Below are positions 1-11,924 of a stretch of DNA of 64,000 nt, in pieces. How positions within the stretch are numbered: position 1 is the stretch's first letter; each line of letters starts with the position of its first letter. The position numbers and the translations under genes were made by a program. The notes beneath the pieces are model-generated. The model worked only from the letters and a program-made list of their open reading frames with translations. It made no database searches and was not told the origin of the DNA. The DNA lies in the NCBI RefSeq assembly GCF_036898095.1, contig NC_090767.1:32246172-32310171 (forward strand), given 5' to 3'. This stretch comes from Palaemon carinicauda. Its lineage: Eukaryota; Arthropoda; Malacostraca; Decapoda; Palaemonidae.

Positions 1-60
1 AAACTGAATAAAGGGAATTTACTTTTGAACGTGTCATAAATAAAAAAATAAGATTCCAAA

Positions 61-960
61 TTAATATGGAACATGGATTCTGGTGCTAGTGATCAGATGA
101 AATCTCATAAAGACAGACTTGCTGATTTTGACAGCAGCATCACAGGTAATGCAAAGTGGAAAAATGGAAATATATTTGTTTTTAGTTCTATATAGAAGAA
201 AACTTATTATGAAAATGATATACCAGTATGGTGTATATGAGTTAAAATTACGAGAGGTGTACTATACCCAAAAGTAGATAGAAACCTGATGTGTGAAAGA
301 AAATTTTATGGAAAAAGTTTTAAGTTAGTTACATACAAAGGTGTCAACAATGTGAAAAACATAAAGTAATTATGTCAAATGGGATACTGAAATGAGGCAG
401 CATATATGTATCAAATCCCAGATAGTTTTGCAACGTAATAAAAGAAAATTTAAAAAGGAAGACATAGAAGTCCCAGAAAATAGAGAGACAATTAATTTAT
501 GGCACAGAAGGTTTGTATATGTACTATACATACCCAGAGTTTGTGAAGCGAAAGGAAAGCTTGAATACTGCAAACAATGCATGGAAGGTAAGTCCAAAAA
601 TAACCCAATGCATGCAAGTGAATAAGAAAAATAGTACCTAATGATTTTTGTTAGATTCCTGAACCATCATCATATGCAAGTGAAAGCCAATATTTTACCA
701 TCTTTTTAGACGACAATTCATGTTACAATGAAAATGCTATAATGAAGAAGAAAAGGGAAACAATGGAGAAATTGGAGGGATACATATCCAAAGCTGAAAG
801 GAAACACAACAGAATATTACCGTATTTCCACGCTGATAATAGGGGAGAGTGTGTCAGCAAGGAATTCTGGGTTTTTCTTACAAAGAAGGGAATAGAGAGA
901 CGGCTGACAACTTCATTCTTTCCTCAGCAAAAAGGAAAAGCTGAATGCCTAAACCTTCTT
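61..960 (+). pseudogene. Copia-type LTR retrotransposon pol fragment
   Basis: This is a decayed piece of a Copia polyprotein. Near position 73 the translation shows the aspartic-protease signature DSGAS. Around 500-600 it reads LWHRRF followed by CKQCMEGK, which matches the GAG-pre-integrase zinc-binding domain. At 705-960 it shows integrase-core features: HADNRGEC near 830, then KGIERRLTTSFFPQQKGKAE, the usual end of the Copia integrase core. The domain order protease, pre-integrase, integrase is the Copia order. Frames change and stops intervene, and no reverse transcriptase or LTR follows, so the copy is truncated and inactive. Gypsy elements place integrase after RT, which argues against that superfamily. 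Confidence 0.8.
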
Positions 961-1020
961 GGAGGGTGGCGGCCAAAGGATCAGGTACCAAAGAGGAGCC
1001 GGAAGGAAGCAGTTGAGGAG

Positions 1021-2129
1021 TGAGCCTCTGTGCCCACTGACACCTGCATGAGGAGGAGGTAGGAAGTTGGAGAGCAGTAAGACTCGGTGAGAAGGGACTG
1101 AGTGAGGAGTGGAAGGTGTTTAAAAGAAGTTGAAAACACTGGGGTCGAAGCCCCATTATTGAGACTTAGTCATCGGCCAGTTCAGAGAGCATGCCCCCAG
1201 GGAGGTATTGGCTCGAGCTCAGTACAAGAGACTCCGAAGTTTTCAATTGAGGAAGAGAGTGGTCCATAGCTTTTCTTATAATACGAGGGGATAAGCCCCG
1301 TTTTGACTAGGCCCATGAGCCAGTCCTCAGAAAAGTGGGCCCCAGGGGATGCTTTCTGAACTCATGAACATAGCAGAGTGAGGTTACCATGATTAGGAAC
1401 AATTTCAAGTAATTCTTCTTATATGATGGTCCATTTGTATATTTTTGGACATTAGGACTACTCATAACTATGTATGGCTTAATTGAGGGATCAAGGATAG
1501 TTACCAGGCTTGGTGTCCGGCAGTGCATTCCCAGAAGGGAGAAATGGAGCAATTATAGTTCAAAGAGAAAAGATTGACAGTACTAAAGACCCAGTGAGGG
1601 CAAGAGACGGGGTGTGGAGTTGGAGGTTATTAGTGGTTATTAGTCCCCGGCTAGCTTAAAGTAGAGTTACAGGACAGACGAGAACCCTGTAAGGCAGAGG
1701 GACTGGCTTGCATGAGAAAGACAGCAACATGAGTGAGAGGGAGAAGGACCTCGTTCATCTAACCAGGTGAGCATGTGGGTTAGTAAGGGGGAAGGATTGA
1801 TGTGGGTTAAAGGAGCAATTTGATAGGATGGGAGAGATACCGCTATCAAGCAGCATGTAGAGTGTGCAGTGTAGGAATCAAACGAGCTAGTGGTGTGGAG
1901 AAGGATGGGAAAGGGTGTGTAAGTCCCAGTGTAATGTATTGACCTGGGTGGCGGATAGGAGCAAAGAAAAACTGAAAGTGTTTGTATGCTTTACAGTACG
2001 TACCTAGCTATAAGGACTGGAGTGAGCTGATGGCTTGGGTTGAGGGACTCCCTGAGCAGGAAGGTTTCGTGACACTGAAGCAGGAAATGTTCTGAGGTAA
2101 GCCCTGCAGGTTGATCACAGTATGAGCAG
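1021..2129. other. No recognisable feature
   Basis: Purine-rich on the plus strand, with only short shadow frames. I see no motif, repeat or terminal structure that I can name. Confidence 0.5.
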
Positions 2130-3588
2130 TTTCTATATCCTTTTGTCAATCAACTCCCAGGTGCACGGGTATCCTAGTCTGGGTCTGTGGGTTATGACAG
2201 AGATCAACCTGTGGGTGGTTTTAGGGAGGCACTGCTGAACAGAATTAGTAACATTTATATACCAAGTGGCTGACCGAGAGGAATGTAATTGGGCCTGCCT
2301 GATGGTGCTCAAAAGCCGATTGTGGCAATGGTCAATCATTGACTTCTTTAACTGCTGAAGGGAGGGCACAGGGGTTAACTTTTTGTGTCTACTGCAAGGA
2401 CTCACCTGGCAAGTCTGTCAGCCGCTTCGTTATCTGGAATCCCAATATGATTAGGGATCCCAATGATAATTTAGTTACCCATTTTTAATTCTGGTAATGG
2501 GTATGGGCTAAGTGCTTTATTTTAGAAATGATTAGTGAGTTTTCTCTAATGTTAGGGTTCTTTAGAACTGCGCTTGAGCCCATTGAGTCGATGTGGATAG
2601 AGGTGTGACCCTAAACAATGGCAGAGTGTTCCAGGGCCTTCAGCATTGCCTCAAGCTCTGTTTGTAGGGTGGAAATGTTGTTTGAGAGTCTCCAACTGCC
2701 TGGGTACGCTAAGAAATATACAACAGCAACAGCAGCTGGGACAGTCCTGTCAACGGAGCCATATGTGAAGTAAACATTATTAGCAGGAGAATTCTGAATG
2801 GATGCAAGTTCAGCTCTGAAGGCTGTTCCATGGAAGCAGAGATCTTTAGAGAATGAGAGGGATGTGTAATTAAACTTTAAGTCTATTGATGACTTGACCC
2901 GCATCGGAACGGTTTGGAGGGCAGATTAAGATCAGCAGACAGGTGAATTAGGTGCCTGAGTTTATTTTGAAGAGGTCCTTTCCTGCCAGTTTTAAGGGTT
3001 TTGATGATGATAAGACTATATTGGATGTTGATCCTGTTCGCAGGACGGAGGAGGTGAACCTCAGACCTGAGCAGAGAGAGCTTGATCCACATGGTGGCTC
3101 CCAGGATGGTCCTCATTGTGTTGTATTTTACTACTTCCAATGACTTTGTTTGTTGGTGAGATAGAGGTAAGCACAGGGGTGGCATACTCCATAAGAGAGA
3201 ATACAGCCTTGACATAGAGCAGTCAAAGAATTTGATGAGAGGCTCCCTGACTGAGGGAGGTAATTCTTCTGAGTGCTGAGATACAGGGTTTAGTTCAAAG
3301 TTTCAACATTTCTATCTGGGGACTGGCTTTGAGCCTAAAGCTGATATTTACTCCTAAATAGACATATTTATTTACCCACTTGATAGGTGCGCTTAGTAGT
3401 AGCCGGGGTGGAGGATATATAATCTTTACTTCCATGGCATTAGTTTTGTTAGGGTTGATTTTTAGACCAAGTTCCTTAACCTTATTAGGTACGATGTCAC
3501 TGCCTATTTGTATTTTGTGATGCTTGTTGAAGACAGAGTGCAGGGTTACGATACATACATCATGAGAACATGAAATAAGTATTATGTA
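2130..3588 (-). pseudogene. LINE reverse transcriptase / RNase H relic (RRM-gag, RNase H-bearing clade)
   Basis: Read on the minus strand this is the 3' half of a non-LTR retrotransposon ORF2. From high to low coordinates it shows the decayed RT active-site region (SHDVCIV where YADDVC is expected, about 3560), the block KELGLKINPNKT, a thumb-like block with LGATMW near 3105, an RNase H start with YFTYGSVD near 2760 and TLQTELEAMLKAL near 2660, and a C-terminal block ending in RLGYPCTWELIDK near 2140. The same blocks occur in better condition in the LINE at 37.9-40.4 kb, so the two belong to one family. Frameshifts and stops show it is dead. It stops exactly where the DIRS element begins. Confidence 0.75.
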
Positions 3589-3925
3589 TTTTTGGGCTCA
3601 AGCCATGTCATCCTGATGGAATCTTCCAATAGGCAGCTTTCTAAGGGATATTTGGCTACAGTGATACTCCCAGAGAATTGACCATAGGTCTCCAGAATTC
3701 TAACTCCTGGCACGAGTATCCTCAAAATTTTTTCTTAAGGATATTGCATAATATCAGGGGACCTATTTCTTGATACGATACATGGCAATCTTCACCCCGA
3801 ATAGAGTTTTCGCTCTGAATGGAATAGTGGCAAAACTGAAGGGGAGTTGTCATCAAGGTTACCCAGCAGATCCTCTTCCCATACTACTAAAGGGTCCAAT
3901 ACGGCTACCCATTCCTTGTTTTATA
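3589..3925 (+). repeat. Left inverted terminal repeat of the DIRS element
   Basis: About 337 bp that reappears as the reverse complement at 11398-11757 with scattered substitutions and small indels. Recognisable blocks are CCATGTCATCCTGATG, AAGGGATATTTGGCTACAGT and TATCAGGGGAC. Similarity fades after the block near 3925. Confidence 0.88.
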
Positions 3926-5770
3926 GCGAATTGCTCACGGTGTACTCACGCTTGCTCTCAGTGTTTTATATCACTATTTACAAGGGTTTATCATGCATTC
4001 TCCAGCATCTTCCTCCTCCGGAAAGAAGAGTATTTCATCTTTCCTGTGTATAATTTTTAGCTCCCTTCTCACAGATAAAATAGCATTATTTAGATGTGTT
4101 TATCGGAGTGTAGCCAGTAACCGGAGGCACCATTTTGGACGTTGTCGTTCACCATACATGCCCTAATTAGTCAGTAAAGCGACGTTCCCGGTATTTAGCT
4201 TGAATGAATTATAGATATTTAGGCAAAATTATACTAGTGAAGATATGATCATGCACGTACATTTCCTCTTCCTTAAATGTAACGTTTTTATACATCAGAG
4301 TCTTGGTGATATAGCGTAGCCGAGATCTCACCCCGCGCTAGGCTAACCTGGCCTAAGCGCTTTAGTATACTTTCGTACATTATCCCCTTTCACACTAGCG
4401 TATAGTTTTATCAAGTCATCAGAGTATTCCGACTTTATGCCGACAACTCGGCTGCCGTGGGAGTAGTCACTCCCCTGTCGGCTTAGAGTTGCAGGCATAG
4501 GAATCCTAGCTACCCTAGCCCGCATCCGAAGTAGTAGTACAATATCGCCACCTTTTCCCTTACGGTCTAGAAGACAAGTCTTGTTTTGGGCAAGATCCCG
4601 GGCTAAAGAATAGATATTCTTCTGCCCCCTAGGACGGCACCGATATTTAAACGATGTTTCTGATTTGTGACTGGAAATTGCCGGCAATCTTGCCGCCTTC
4701 TCCCGAACCAACACACAAGACCCTTTCCCTGCCCCTCTCTGTCCTTTAGCGATAGCCTAGACATCGCATGTCTTTGGCCGGTGTCCTACAATCTCCCCGC
4801 TTGCCGGGTGGGCTATGGTGCCGGCCGGGCTCCTACATAGGCGGCTTGATAGCTGCTCTGACCTTCCCCCCGAGGACGCAAGGCTCCGGGAATTGTTGTG
4901 CCGGCCATGACGTCTGCCGGTGGGAGACCCTAAGGTTTTTGACTGTTCTTCAGTCCTCCCTAAGATTGCCATCCACATCCCTGGAATCGGCAGTGGCCGT
5001 CAACAAATCTTGTGGCTGGGTGAAAGCTAGAATGATTCATTCGCCCCTTCCATTTGAATCCTCATTCTGGAAGAAGGCAGTAGGGCCAGTACTACCTGCA
5101 TCCTTATTTATTGTACTAAACTATAATAAGGTAGCCCTTCTGTCCATGCTTTCTCTCTTTCTGGCGGCTAGTGCCGTCAGGTACTAGCCTAGCCGGCAAC
5201 ATGCCGGCTGGACCGGTGCCGCCAGGTACTAGCCTAGCCGGCAACATGCTGGCTTAACTACAGTATATGGTTTTACAGTAGCCAGTATTTCTGCAGTATA
5301 GTACATACTACAGGCAGAAAACTATAGTATGTATTATACAGTAGTTTATATTTTCCAACATACTCTGTGTATCCTTTCACAGTCTATTGTTGAGACCAAT
5401 ATAATATTGAACTGAGGTATTCCTTCAATACCCTGATGAGCCTTAGTCATCAGATCATATAATTACCTACAATATTAATGCTCTTTTATGAATGGGTTAG
5501 GGCTAGTATACACTAATTCTAACTCTAGAAGTTAGAACCCTTCCACTCTAGTTTTCTCCTAATAAGGAGATTCTGAATATTAATATTAAGGAAGGTCACA
5601 ACAACTGGCTGGACAGGAGACACAAGTATGTGTCTTTCCTATTTTCTTTCTAGCTCACTATCATAAACTATAATGGTTAAGATAATACCATATTTTCTTG
5701 CATGAAAACATATTAATTTATCAAGTTCGATAAATTATCGCATACTCAATTCAATTTCCTTTCTTTACAG
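3926..5770 (+). other. DIRS 5' leader region, no convincing gene
   Basis: Lies between the left terminal repeat and gag. Short frames here resemble nothing I know. At 5172-5254 a 35-40 bp segment containing a GCCGGC-rich imperfect palindrome is present twice in tandem. A polypyrimidine tract and AG (ctttctttacag) end at 5770, directly before the gag reading frame, and could be a splice acceptor for a leader intron; this is inference. Confidence 0.55.
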
Positions 5771-7745
5771 GAGGACCAAAAGCTGAGATGTGAGGTGATG
5801 TACTGTAACCACAAAAATAGGAACTTTTGTGGTCACACTATGTGCAGGTCTCATGCCGCCTGCGTAGTGACAACCGAAACCTTGAGGTATTGGGACCTCA
5901 AGGACTGTAACGTCTGCTCGGCCTTGGTGACCGAGGGATTCGTCGACCCCAAATCGGCGGAGTCGAGGGATGCAGCACATGAAAAGCTTTGAAAATGGGT
6001 ATGAGGGTTCCAAAAGAACTCTCCTGGACTGGACCTCCCCAACGATATGATGAGAAGCTTGCTGTTCCTAAGGCCAGAGCTGATGCTGTCGTACCACAGG
6101 CACCATCCAGGCCTCCCTGTGTCCATATCGCAGTTGAGGCTGATGTCAATGAAGTCTTACAAAGTATGGACATCCACCAGGAGGAAAGGATGTCTGAATT
6201 GTCCACAGACACGGAGAAGGATCTTCTTCGAGACGACCCTGAAGAAGAACCAATTCTACCACCCGGAGGATATGAGGACCATGACTCGACAGAAGCGGAG
6301 AAACCCCTTCTGCCTGTGGCGGCAGTCGAGCCGACACCGTCTACATCTTGGGCTCCTACCCCTCCATTAGACTCAATGGGTCATGCAGTCTTGCCCAACA
6401 TTACCACGCTAATGGAAAATCTACGTAAGGAGAATGTAGACTTAGAACAATTATGATGAGAGAGTTCCATGAAGTGACTCGGATCGTCGTGTCCCGAGGG
6501 TCTTGCTAGTGACCCAGAGCGAAGGACCTGCCACCCTGCTCCGAGACCAGCTCCTGGAGGTATGCGGAGTTCATGCCAATTACTAACGGCAAACTCTACA
6601 TCTCTGAGAAGTTGGGAGTCTTCCACCTGGACGATATTGAGTCTTGGCCTAATTTTGCGGCTTACCCGGAGTGCTTCATCCGGCTGAGGAGTGAGCCAGT
6701 GTCGAGAGATGAGACGGAACCAAAGGAGGTCTTGGTATTTGACCAATACAAGGCACAGGCTCTCTTGACAAGTAGCCTGAAGAAGGCAGGATACACTAAC
6801 TCACGAGTTTTTGCACTGAGCAAGAAATACCCTACCTTTCTTGCTCCTTCTTCGAGAGCCTTCTCCTTCACGTCAAAAGCTCTTCCGAGTGTACTCAAGG
6901 CTGCTGATGCATGTAAACCATGCCCTACACTAGAGGAGTGTAGGCCTTTGTCTCTGGCCTTGCCTACAGATGATAAGGAATGGAAGGAGGTCCACCTAAC
7001 CTTTTCAGTAGCGAAGCTTGACGCAGACATCGCAGGACAGTAGTTCAGCAAGAACATACCGAAGCTACCAGACTTTCTCTTGCGAAGGGAGCAAGAGACA
7101 AAGGAGAGGCTAGCCACCTCATTTTCCCTCCAGAACTGCATGGAGATGTGTGCAGGCAATGCCAGTACCCCATATATGAACACAGTCCTTGCCAAGATGC
7201 ACATGGCCACCCTCGTCAAGGACCTGTATGCCTTCGTGAAGGCCATGACGGAATGTAGGAAGTTTGTGTTTGCCAACACAACGGTCAAACACGAATCCAG
7301 GAAGCTGATTACTTCCTGTATCTGGGGTAAGGACGTCTTCCCAAAGGAAGTGGTCCAAGAGGTAGTAGAGAAAGCTGCCACGGAGAATAGTAACCTTCTA
7401 CAAAAGTGGGGCATCTCCTCAAAGAGGAAGTCTTCCCTGGATGCTAGTCCCCAGTCCAAGAGGAAGACAAAGAAGCCAGGACTACCTTTTTGGCCTGCTC
7501 AGCAACTTCCCACAGTCACCATGACCGCAATGCCCCACGTGGTCGCTCAACAACAGACCACCTTCCAAGTGGTGCCTCAACATCTGTTAGCCCAGTCACC
7601 AGCCTTCAACACAGGGTTTGAGAGACACACCACTACCTTTCGCCCGAAAGGAAAAGGATCTCAACAGGGCTCCTCAAGAAACCCCTCACGACACAGGGGA
7701 GGACGCAGTCAGGGTGGCAAACCCTCAGGACAATCTAAGCAATGA
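5771..7745 (+). pseudogene. DIRS gag-like protein, frameshifted
   Basis: The N-terminal part (5771-5990) is rich in Cys and His (spacing of the type C-x5-C-x-H, C-x-H-x2-C-x2-H-x3-C, then C-x2-C), which suggests a zinc-binding domain. The frame then shifts at about 6000-6070 into an acidic linker (5989-6456), shifts again before 6573, meets an in-frame TAG at 7041-7043, and continues in the same frame to 7745. The C-terminus is Lys/Arg/Gln/Gly rich (KGKGSQQGSSRNPSRHRGG), as expected for a nucleic-acid-binding gag tail. It directly precedes the RT of the same element. The assignment rests on position and composition more than on a named domain. Confidence 0.7.
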
Positions 7746-7859
7746 GATGCTCCAGGTAGGAGGGAAACTCCACCACTTTCGGGATTGTTGGACCTTCGAT
7801 CCCTGGGCCCACAGCTCCATCAAAAATGGACTAGGATGGAAATGGAACAGATCTCCACC

Positions 7860-9584
7860 TTCATTTCCTCAGTTCCTCCAACACTCCACCCCCTTACTGG
7901 AATAATATACCTTAGAACTCTTGAACAAGAAGGTTATAAGGAAAGCAAAGTCCATCAAATTCCATGGAAGGCTGTTCTGTGTTCCCAAGAAGGACTCAGA
8001 AAAACTCAGAGTTTTTCTAGACTTATCGCCACTCAACAAATTCATCGAGAACAACAAGTTCAGGATGTTAACCCTTCAACACATCAGGACCCTGTTACCA
8101 AAAGGGGCGTACACAGTCTCAATAGACCTGGCAGATGCTTACTGGCACCTTCCAGTCAGCTGCCCCCTCTCCTCCTAGGTAGGATTCAAGTTACAGAAAA
8201 CAAATTATGTCTTCAGAGCCATGCCCTTCGGACTAAACAAAGCCCCAAGGATCTTAACGAAACTTGCAGACACAGTCGTACAACACCTACGCCTAGAAGG
8301 CGTTCAGGTAGCCGCATACCTGGACGACTGGCTGGTGTGGGCAGCATCCAAGACTGCTTGTCTGCAAGCATCCAAGATTGTGATCCAGTTCCTGGAAGAT
8401 CTGGGATTCAAGATCAACTACAAGAAGTCTCGACTCTCTCCAGCTCATGAGTTTCAATGACTGGGAATCCATTGGAACTTGAAGTCACACCGCCTCTCCA
8501 TTCCACCAAAGAAGAGGAGAGCGATCACGGGTTCTGTCAAGAGACTACTGAAACCCTGCAGGATCTCAAGACGCCAACAGGAAAGAGTACTGGACTCTCT
8601 CCAGTTTGCAGCAGTAACAGACCCAGTGCTAGGAGCACAGCTGAGAGATGCGTCAGAGTCTGGAGAAGATACGCATCAAACACCCGAAGAGATATACAGA
8701 GACCGCCACCGACCTTACAACGATCACTTCTCGAGATGTGGTCGAAGGTCAAGAGCCTAACAAGGACCGTTCCCTTACAACCACCTAACCCATCGGTGAC
8801 CATCCACACGGATGCCTCGACGGAAGGATGGGGAGGTCACTCCCATCAGAGGAATGCACAAAGGACCTTGTCATCCCTGTTCAAGACCTTTCACATCAAT
8901 ATTCTGGAGGCCATGGCAGTCCTCTTAATGTTGAAGAAGCTATCCCCTCACAGATCAGCCCACATCAGGCTGGTCTTGGACAGAAAAGTGATAGTGAGAT
9001 GTCTGAACCGACAAGGCTCGAGATCGCCCCACATCAATCAAGTGATGTTAGCCATCTTCCGTTTAGCAAGAAAGAAGAGATGGCACTTATCGGCACTTCA
9101 CCTACTGGGATTCCGCAATGTGACGGCGGACGCTCTATCCAGGCTAAATCCGATAGAGTTAGAATGGTCTCTAGACGCAGACTCATTGTCTTTCATCTTG
9201 GAAAAAGTTCAAGAACTGCAAATCGACCTGTTCACGATGAGCGACAACAAGAAACTACCTTGATAAGTAGCCCCATACGAGGACCCTCTGGCAGAGGCGA
9301 TGGATGCAATGTCCCTCGATTAAAACATATGGACCCGGATCTACCTGTTCCCTCCAACGAATCTCCTGTTGAAGATCCTCAACAAGCTGAAATCCTTCAA
9401 GGGAACTACAGCAGTAGTGGCCCCCAAGTGGCCCAAGAGCAATTGGTTCCCTTTGGGGATGGAACTGAAGCTGAGGCTGGTCCCTCTACCGAACCTAGCT
9501 CTATCCCAATTGGTTCAGAAGTCGACTGTGTTCGCTTCAGCACAGAGAACCCAAAACCTTCATCTTATGATTTTCTCGCTTTAG
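7860..9584 (+). pseudogene. DIRS reverse transcriptase and RNase H, with stops and one frameshift
   Basis: RT motifs are clear: FLDLSPLNKFI near 8010, VSIDLADAYWHLPV near 8115, MPFGLNKAP at 8221 and the catalytic YLDDWLVW at about 8317, the form typical of the DIRS/Gypsy branch. In-frame stops lie at 8176-8178 and 8458-8460. Between about 8640 and 8700 the frame shifts, after which RNase H follows with TIHTDASTEGWGGH near 8799, the ILEAMAV block near 8900 and NVTADALSR near 9120. A further segment (9369-9584, PKWPKSNWFPLGMELKLR) is the usual post-RNase H region of DIRS pol. The domains would make and process the cDNA of this element. The breaks make the copy inactive. Confidence 0.85.
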
Positions 9585-10541
9585 CAGTCAAGAAAAGATT
9601 TGAGAACTCGAAAGACAGTATAGACTTTCTAGAAGAATACAAGTCAAAGTCAACCAGAAGACAATATGAATCGTATTGAAAGTAGGGGGTTGCTTTTGCT
9701 AAAGCTAAAAATCCGAAAGAAATCTCAATAGACTTCTGTGTCCTTCTTCATCCAACTTCATGAACAAGGCTTGGCTGCCACCAAGATAACTACATGTAAG
9801 TCAGCTTTGACTAGACCTCTTCTATATGCCTTCCAGGTGGACCTGGCGAACGAAATCTTCAAGATTTCGAAGGCATGTGCTAGACTTAAACCAGCACCTG
9901 CTCCGAAGCCCATTTCATGGTCTCTAGAAAAACTCATACACTATGTTCCAACCTTGAACAATGAAGATTGCTCTCTAAAGGATCTAACACAAGAAGTGAT
10001 ATTCCTGTTCGCTATAGCCTCAGGGGCTAGAGTTAGTTAAATAGTAGCCCTATTAAGAGACGAGGGCAATATTCAGTTCATAGAAGCAGGAGAACTGAAT
10101 CGCTTTCCTGATCCTACATTTCGAGCCAAAATCGAGCTACCAACCAAAAGGTAGGGTCCCTGGAAAATCTGCCCTCTTAAGAAAGATGTCTCCCTATGTC
10201 CAGTAGAGTGTCTAAAGGTCTATCTTCGAAGAACTTCCGACTTCAGGGGAGGAAAGCTCTTCAAAGGCGAAACCTCAGGATCAAACTTATCCCTAAAACA
10301 ACTGAGGGTGAAGCTCACCTACTTCATTCACATAGCGGATCCTGATAGTACAACCGCAGGTCATGATCAGAGAAAGATTGCTTCCTCAATGAACTTTTTT
10401 CAATATATGGACTTTGAGAGACTCCGCTCATACACTGGTTGGAAATCCTCCAGAGTCTTTTATAAACATTATGAGAAGCAAGTGCACGCCCTAAAACATT
10501 TTTTGGTGGCGGCAGGTAGTGTTGTGAAACCTGTCGTCTAG
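9545..10541 (+). pseudogene. DIRS tyrosine recombinase
   Basis: The N-terminal part reads SKSTRRQYESY then stops. The catalytic part lies at 9738-10541 in one frame with two stops (TAA at 10038-10040 and TAG near 10152). The catalytic set can be traced: the first Arg in ASGARVS (about 10020), the His-x-x-Arg box in GHDQRKIASS (about 10360), and the Trp and nucleophilic Tyr in TGWKSSRVFYKHYEK (about 10435). This enzyme class integrates the circular cDNA by recombination instead of making staggered cuts. It overlaps the end of the pol frame and precedes the internal complementary region, as in DIRS1. Stops indicate loss of function. Confidence 0.85.
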
Positions 10542-11225
10542 TGCTGCGATGAACAGTGAACTGTTGGGGACTTTCATTTTGGGTGAAAAGGTGTTGACAC
10601 CTTGGAGTGCAATACGTTTTTATTAAGTGTCCCCCTGGTGAAACTAGGACTGTTCTTTATAGGTGTAGAATTATACCAATGACACCAGTGCCATATGTAC
10701 ACTTGTATGCAGTATTGATAATTATCCAAAATTCACAGTGAAATTATCTTAATCTTTTTTCAACTGATTTCGGGTGGCTAACGACTTTTCTTTCCTTTCA
10801 GGTAGAAAATATATTTATCTTTTATATGTTGGATGTATAATTCTTTTGCAAAATTTTAATAAACCAATTGTTACATTTAAGATGTCTACTCAAAAACATG
10901 TCTAACGTGTATTTGCGTCTTATTCGCCCAAAATGAAGTTAAATAAAATTAGACAGAGTTCTTTACTTATTTTCCTAAGTAAAGTATATGCTTATGGGTA
11001 GTTATATATATGAACAAAATAACTGAATCATATTTACATTTGTTCCTATATAGATACAAACTTTTCTGCTTCTACTCTCGAGGACGACCTTTTCCTGCAG
11101 CGGCCAAGAAGCCCTAACATTATTCCATGCTTAGAGGTTATGACGTATAAGCTGACCCAAGGTTTAGGCACTTATACAAATCCACAGATACAGTACTTTC
11201 AGGTAATTCTCTGGTAAACTTCCCC
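10542..11225 (+). other. DIRS 3' non-coding region
   Basis: AT-rich sequence between the recombinase stop and the internal complementary region. No gene seen. Confidence 0.6.
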
Positions 11226-11320
11226 AGGACGACATGGGTTGAGCCCAAAAAACGGATTTTGAAACAAAGCAAAAAATCTATTTCTGGGTGAGATTGCCAT
11301 GTCGTCCTGATGGACCCACC
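11226..11320 (+). repeat. DIRS internal complementary region
   Basis: The first part (about 11226-11248, containing GGGTTGAGCCCAAAAAA) is the reverse complement of the left outer end at 3589-3620. The second part (about 11252-11320, containing GGATTTTG and GGTGAGATTGCCATGTCGTC) is the reverse complement of the right outer end at about 11690-11757. Together they equal the reverse complement of a joined right-end/left-end junction, the layout of the DIRS1 internal complementary region that templates circle formation. Confidence 0.85.
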
Positions 11321-11397
11321 CTCCTTTTCTACAGAAAAGGATTGTAAAACAATCCTCACATGAAACTACTCTACTTGTAGCACCATGCTTAATTGCT

Positions 11398-11757
11398 ACA
11401 AGGAATGGGTAGCCATATTGGACCCTGTAGTAGTACGGGAAAGGGATCCACTTGGTAACCATGATGACGGCTCCCCTTCAATTTTGCCACTCTTCCCCCT
11501 CAAAGCAAAAACTCTAATCTGGGGGAAGATTGTCATGTGTCGTATCAAGAAATATGTCCCCTGATAATATGCGATATCCTTAAGAAAAACTTTAAGGATA
11601 CTCGCAACAGGAGTTAGAATTCTAGAGACCTATGGTCAATTTTCTGGGAATATCACTGTAGCCAAATATCCCTTAGAAAGCTGCTATAGGAAGCTTTCAT
11701 CAGGATGACATGGCCATCTCACCACAAAATAGACTTTTCGCTCTTCTTCAAAATCCT
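11398..11757 (-). repeat. Right inverted terminal repeat of the DIRS element
   Basis: Reverse-complement partner of 3589-3925. The outer end CTTCAAAATCC at about 11747-11757 is defined by its match to the internal complementary region. Confidence 0.87.
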
Positions 11758-11789
11758 TTTATTATGTCAAACTTAGAATACGGCCGCTT

Positions 11790-11905
11790 AAGTATGCAGG
11801 TAAGGACACGGCTTGTAGGTTAGGTGGGGGGAAAGTTTAGGTCCATTTTTAATCATCGCATGAGGAACTGGCCACTGATATACAAAGGCTCCACCCTAAT
11901 ATATT
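11790..11905 (+). repeat. Short fragment of the 17.8-20.3 kb repeat family
   Basis: Contains the block GAGGAACTGGCC followed by CTGATATACAAAGGCTCC, also found near 18750-18785 and 28420-28455. Adjacent blocks on the left (AGGTAAGGACA, TTGTAGGTTAGG) are shared too. Confidence 0.6.
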
Positions 11906-11924
11906 AGGCTCTAAGTAAATTGGT

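Larger units (their letters stand above)
3589..11757 (+). mobile_element. DIRS-like tyrosine-recombinase retrotransposon, about 8.2 kb, near complete
   Basis: Structure seen directly: left inverted terminal repeat, long leader, gag, RT, RNase H, tyrosine recombinase, an internal complementary region, and a right inverted terminal repeat. This order and architecture define DIRS1-like elements, which use a tyrosine recombinase instead of an integrase and are known from decapods. The coding regions carry several frameshifts and stops, so this copy is not autonomous now. The outer ends were placed by matching the internal complementary region at about 11226-11320 to the two termini. The left end abuts a LINE relic. 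No target duplication is obvious, as expected for DIRS elements. Confidence 0.88.

Noticed and set aside
4343..5187. Frames of 123 and 139 codons on opposite strands in the DIRS leader
   Set aside because: They show no motif, lie in element leader sequence, and read like chance frames in a locally GC-richer stretch.
6662..7459. 265-codon minus-strand frame inside the DIRS element
   Set aside because: It lies antisense to gag, which has the better domain order and position. It shows no recognisable motif.
3560..11780. Short target duplication around the DIRS element (ATTATGT on both flanks)
   Set aside because: ATTATGT occurs near 3580 and 11762, but it is offset from the ends by different distances, and DIRS insertion does not normally duplicate its target.
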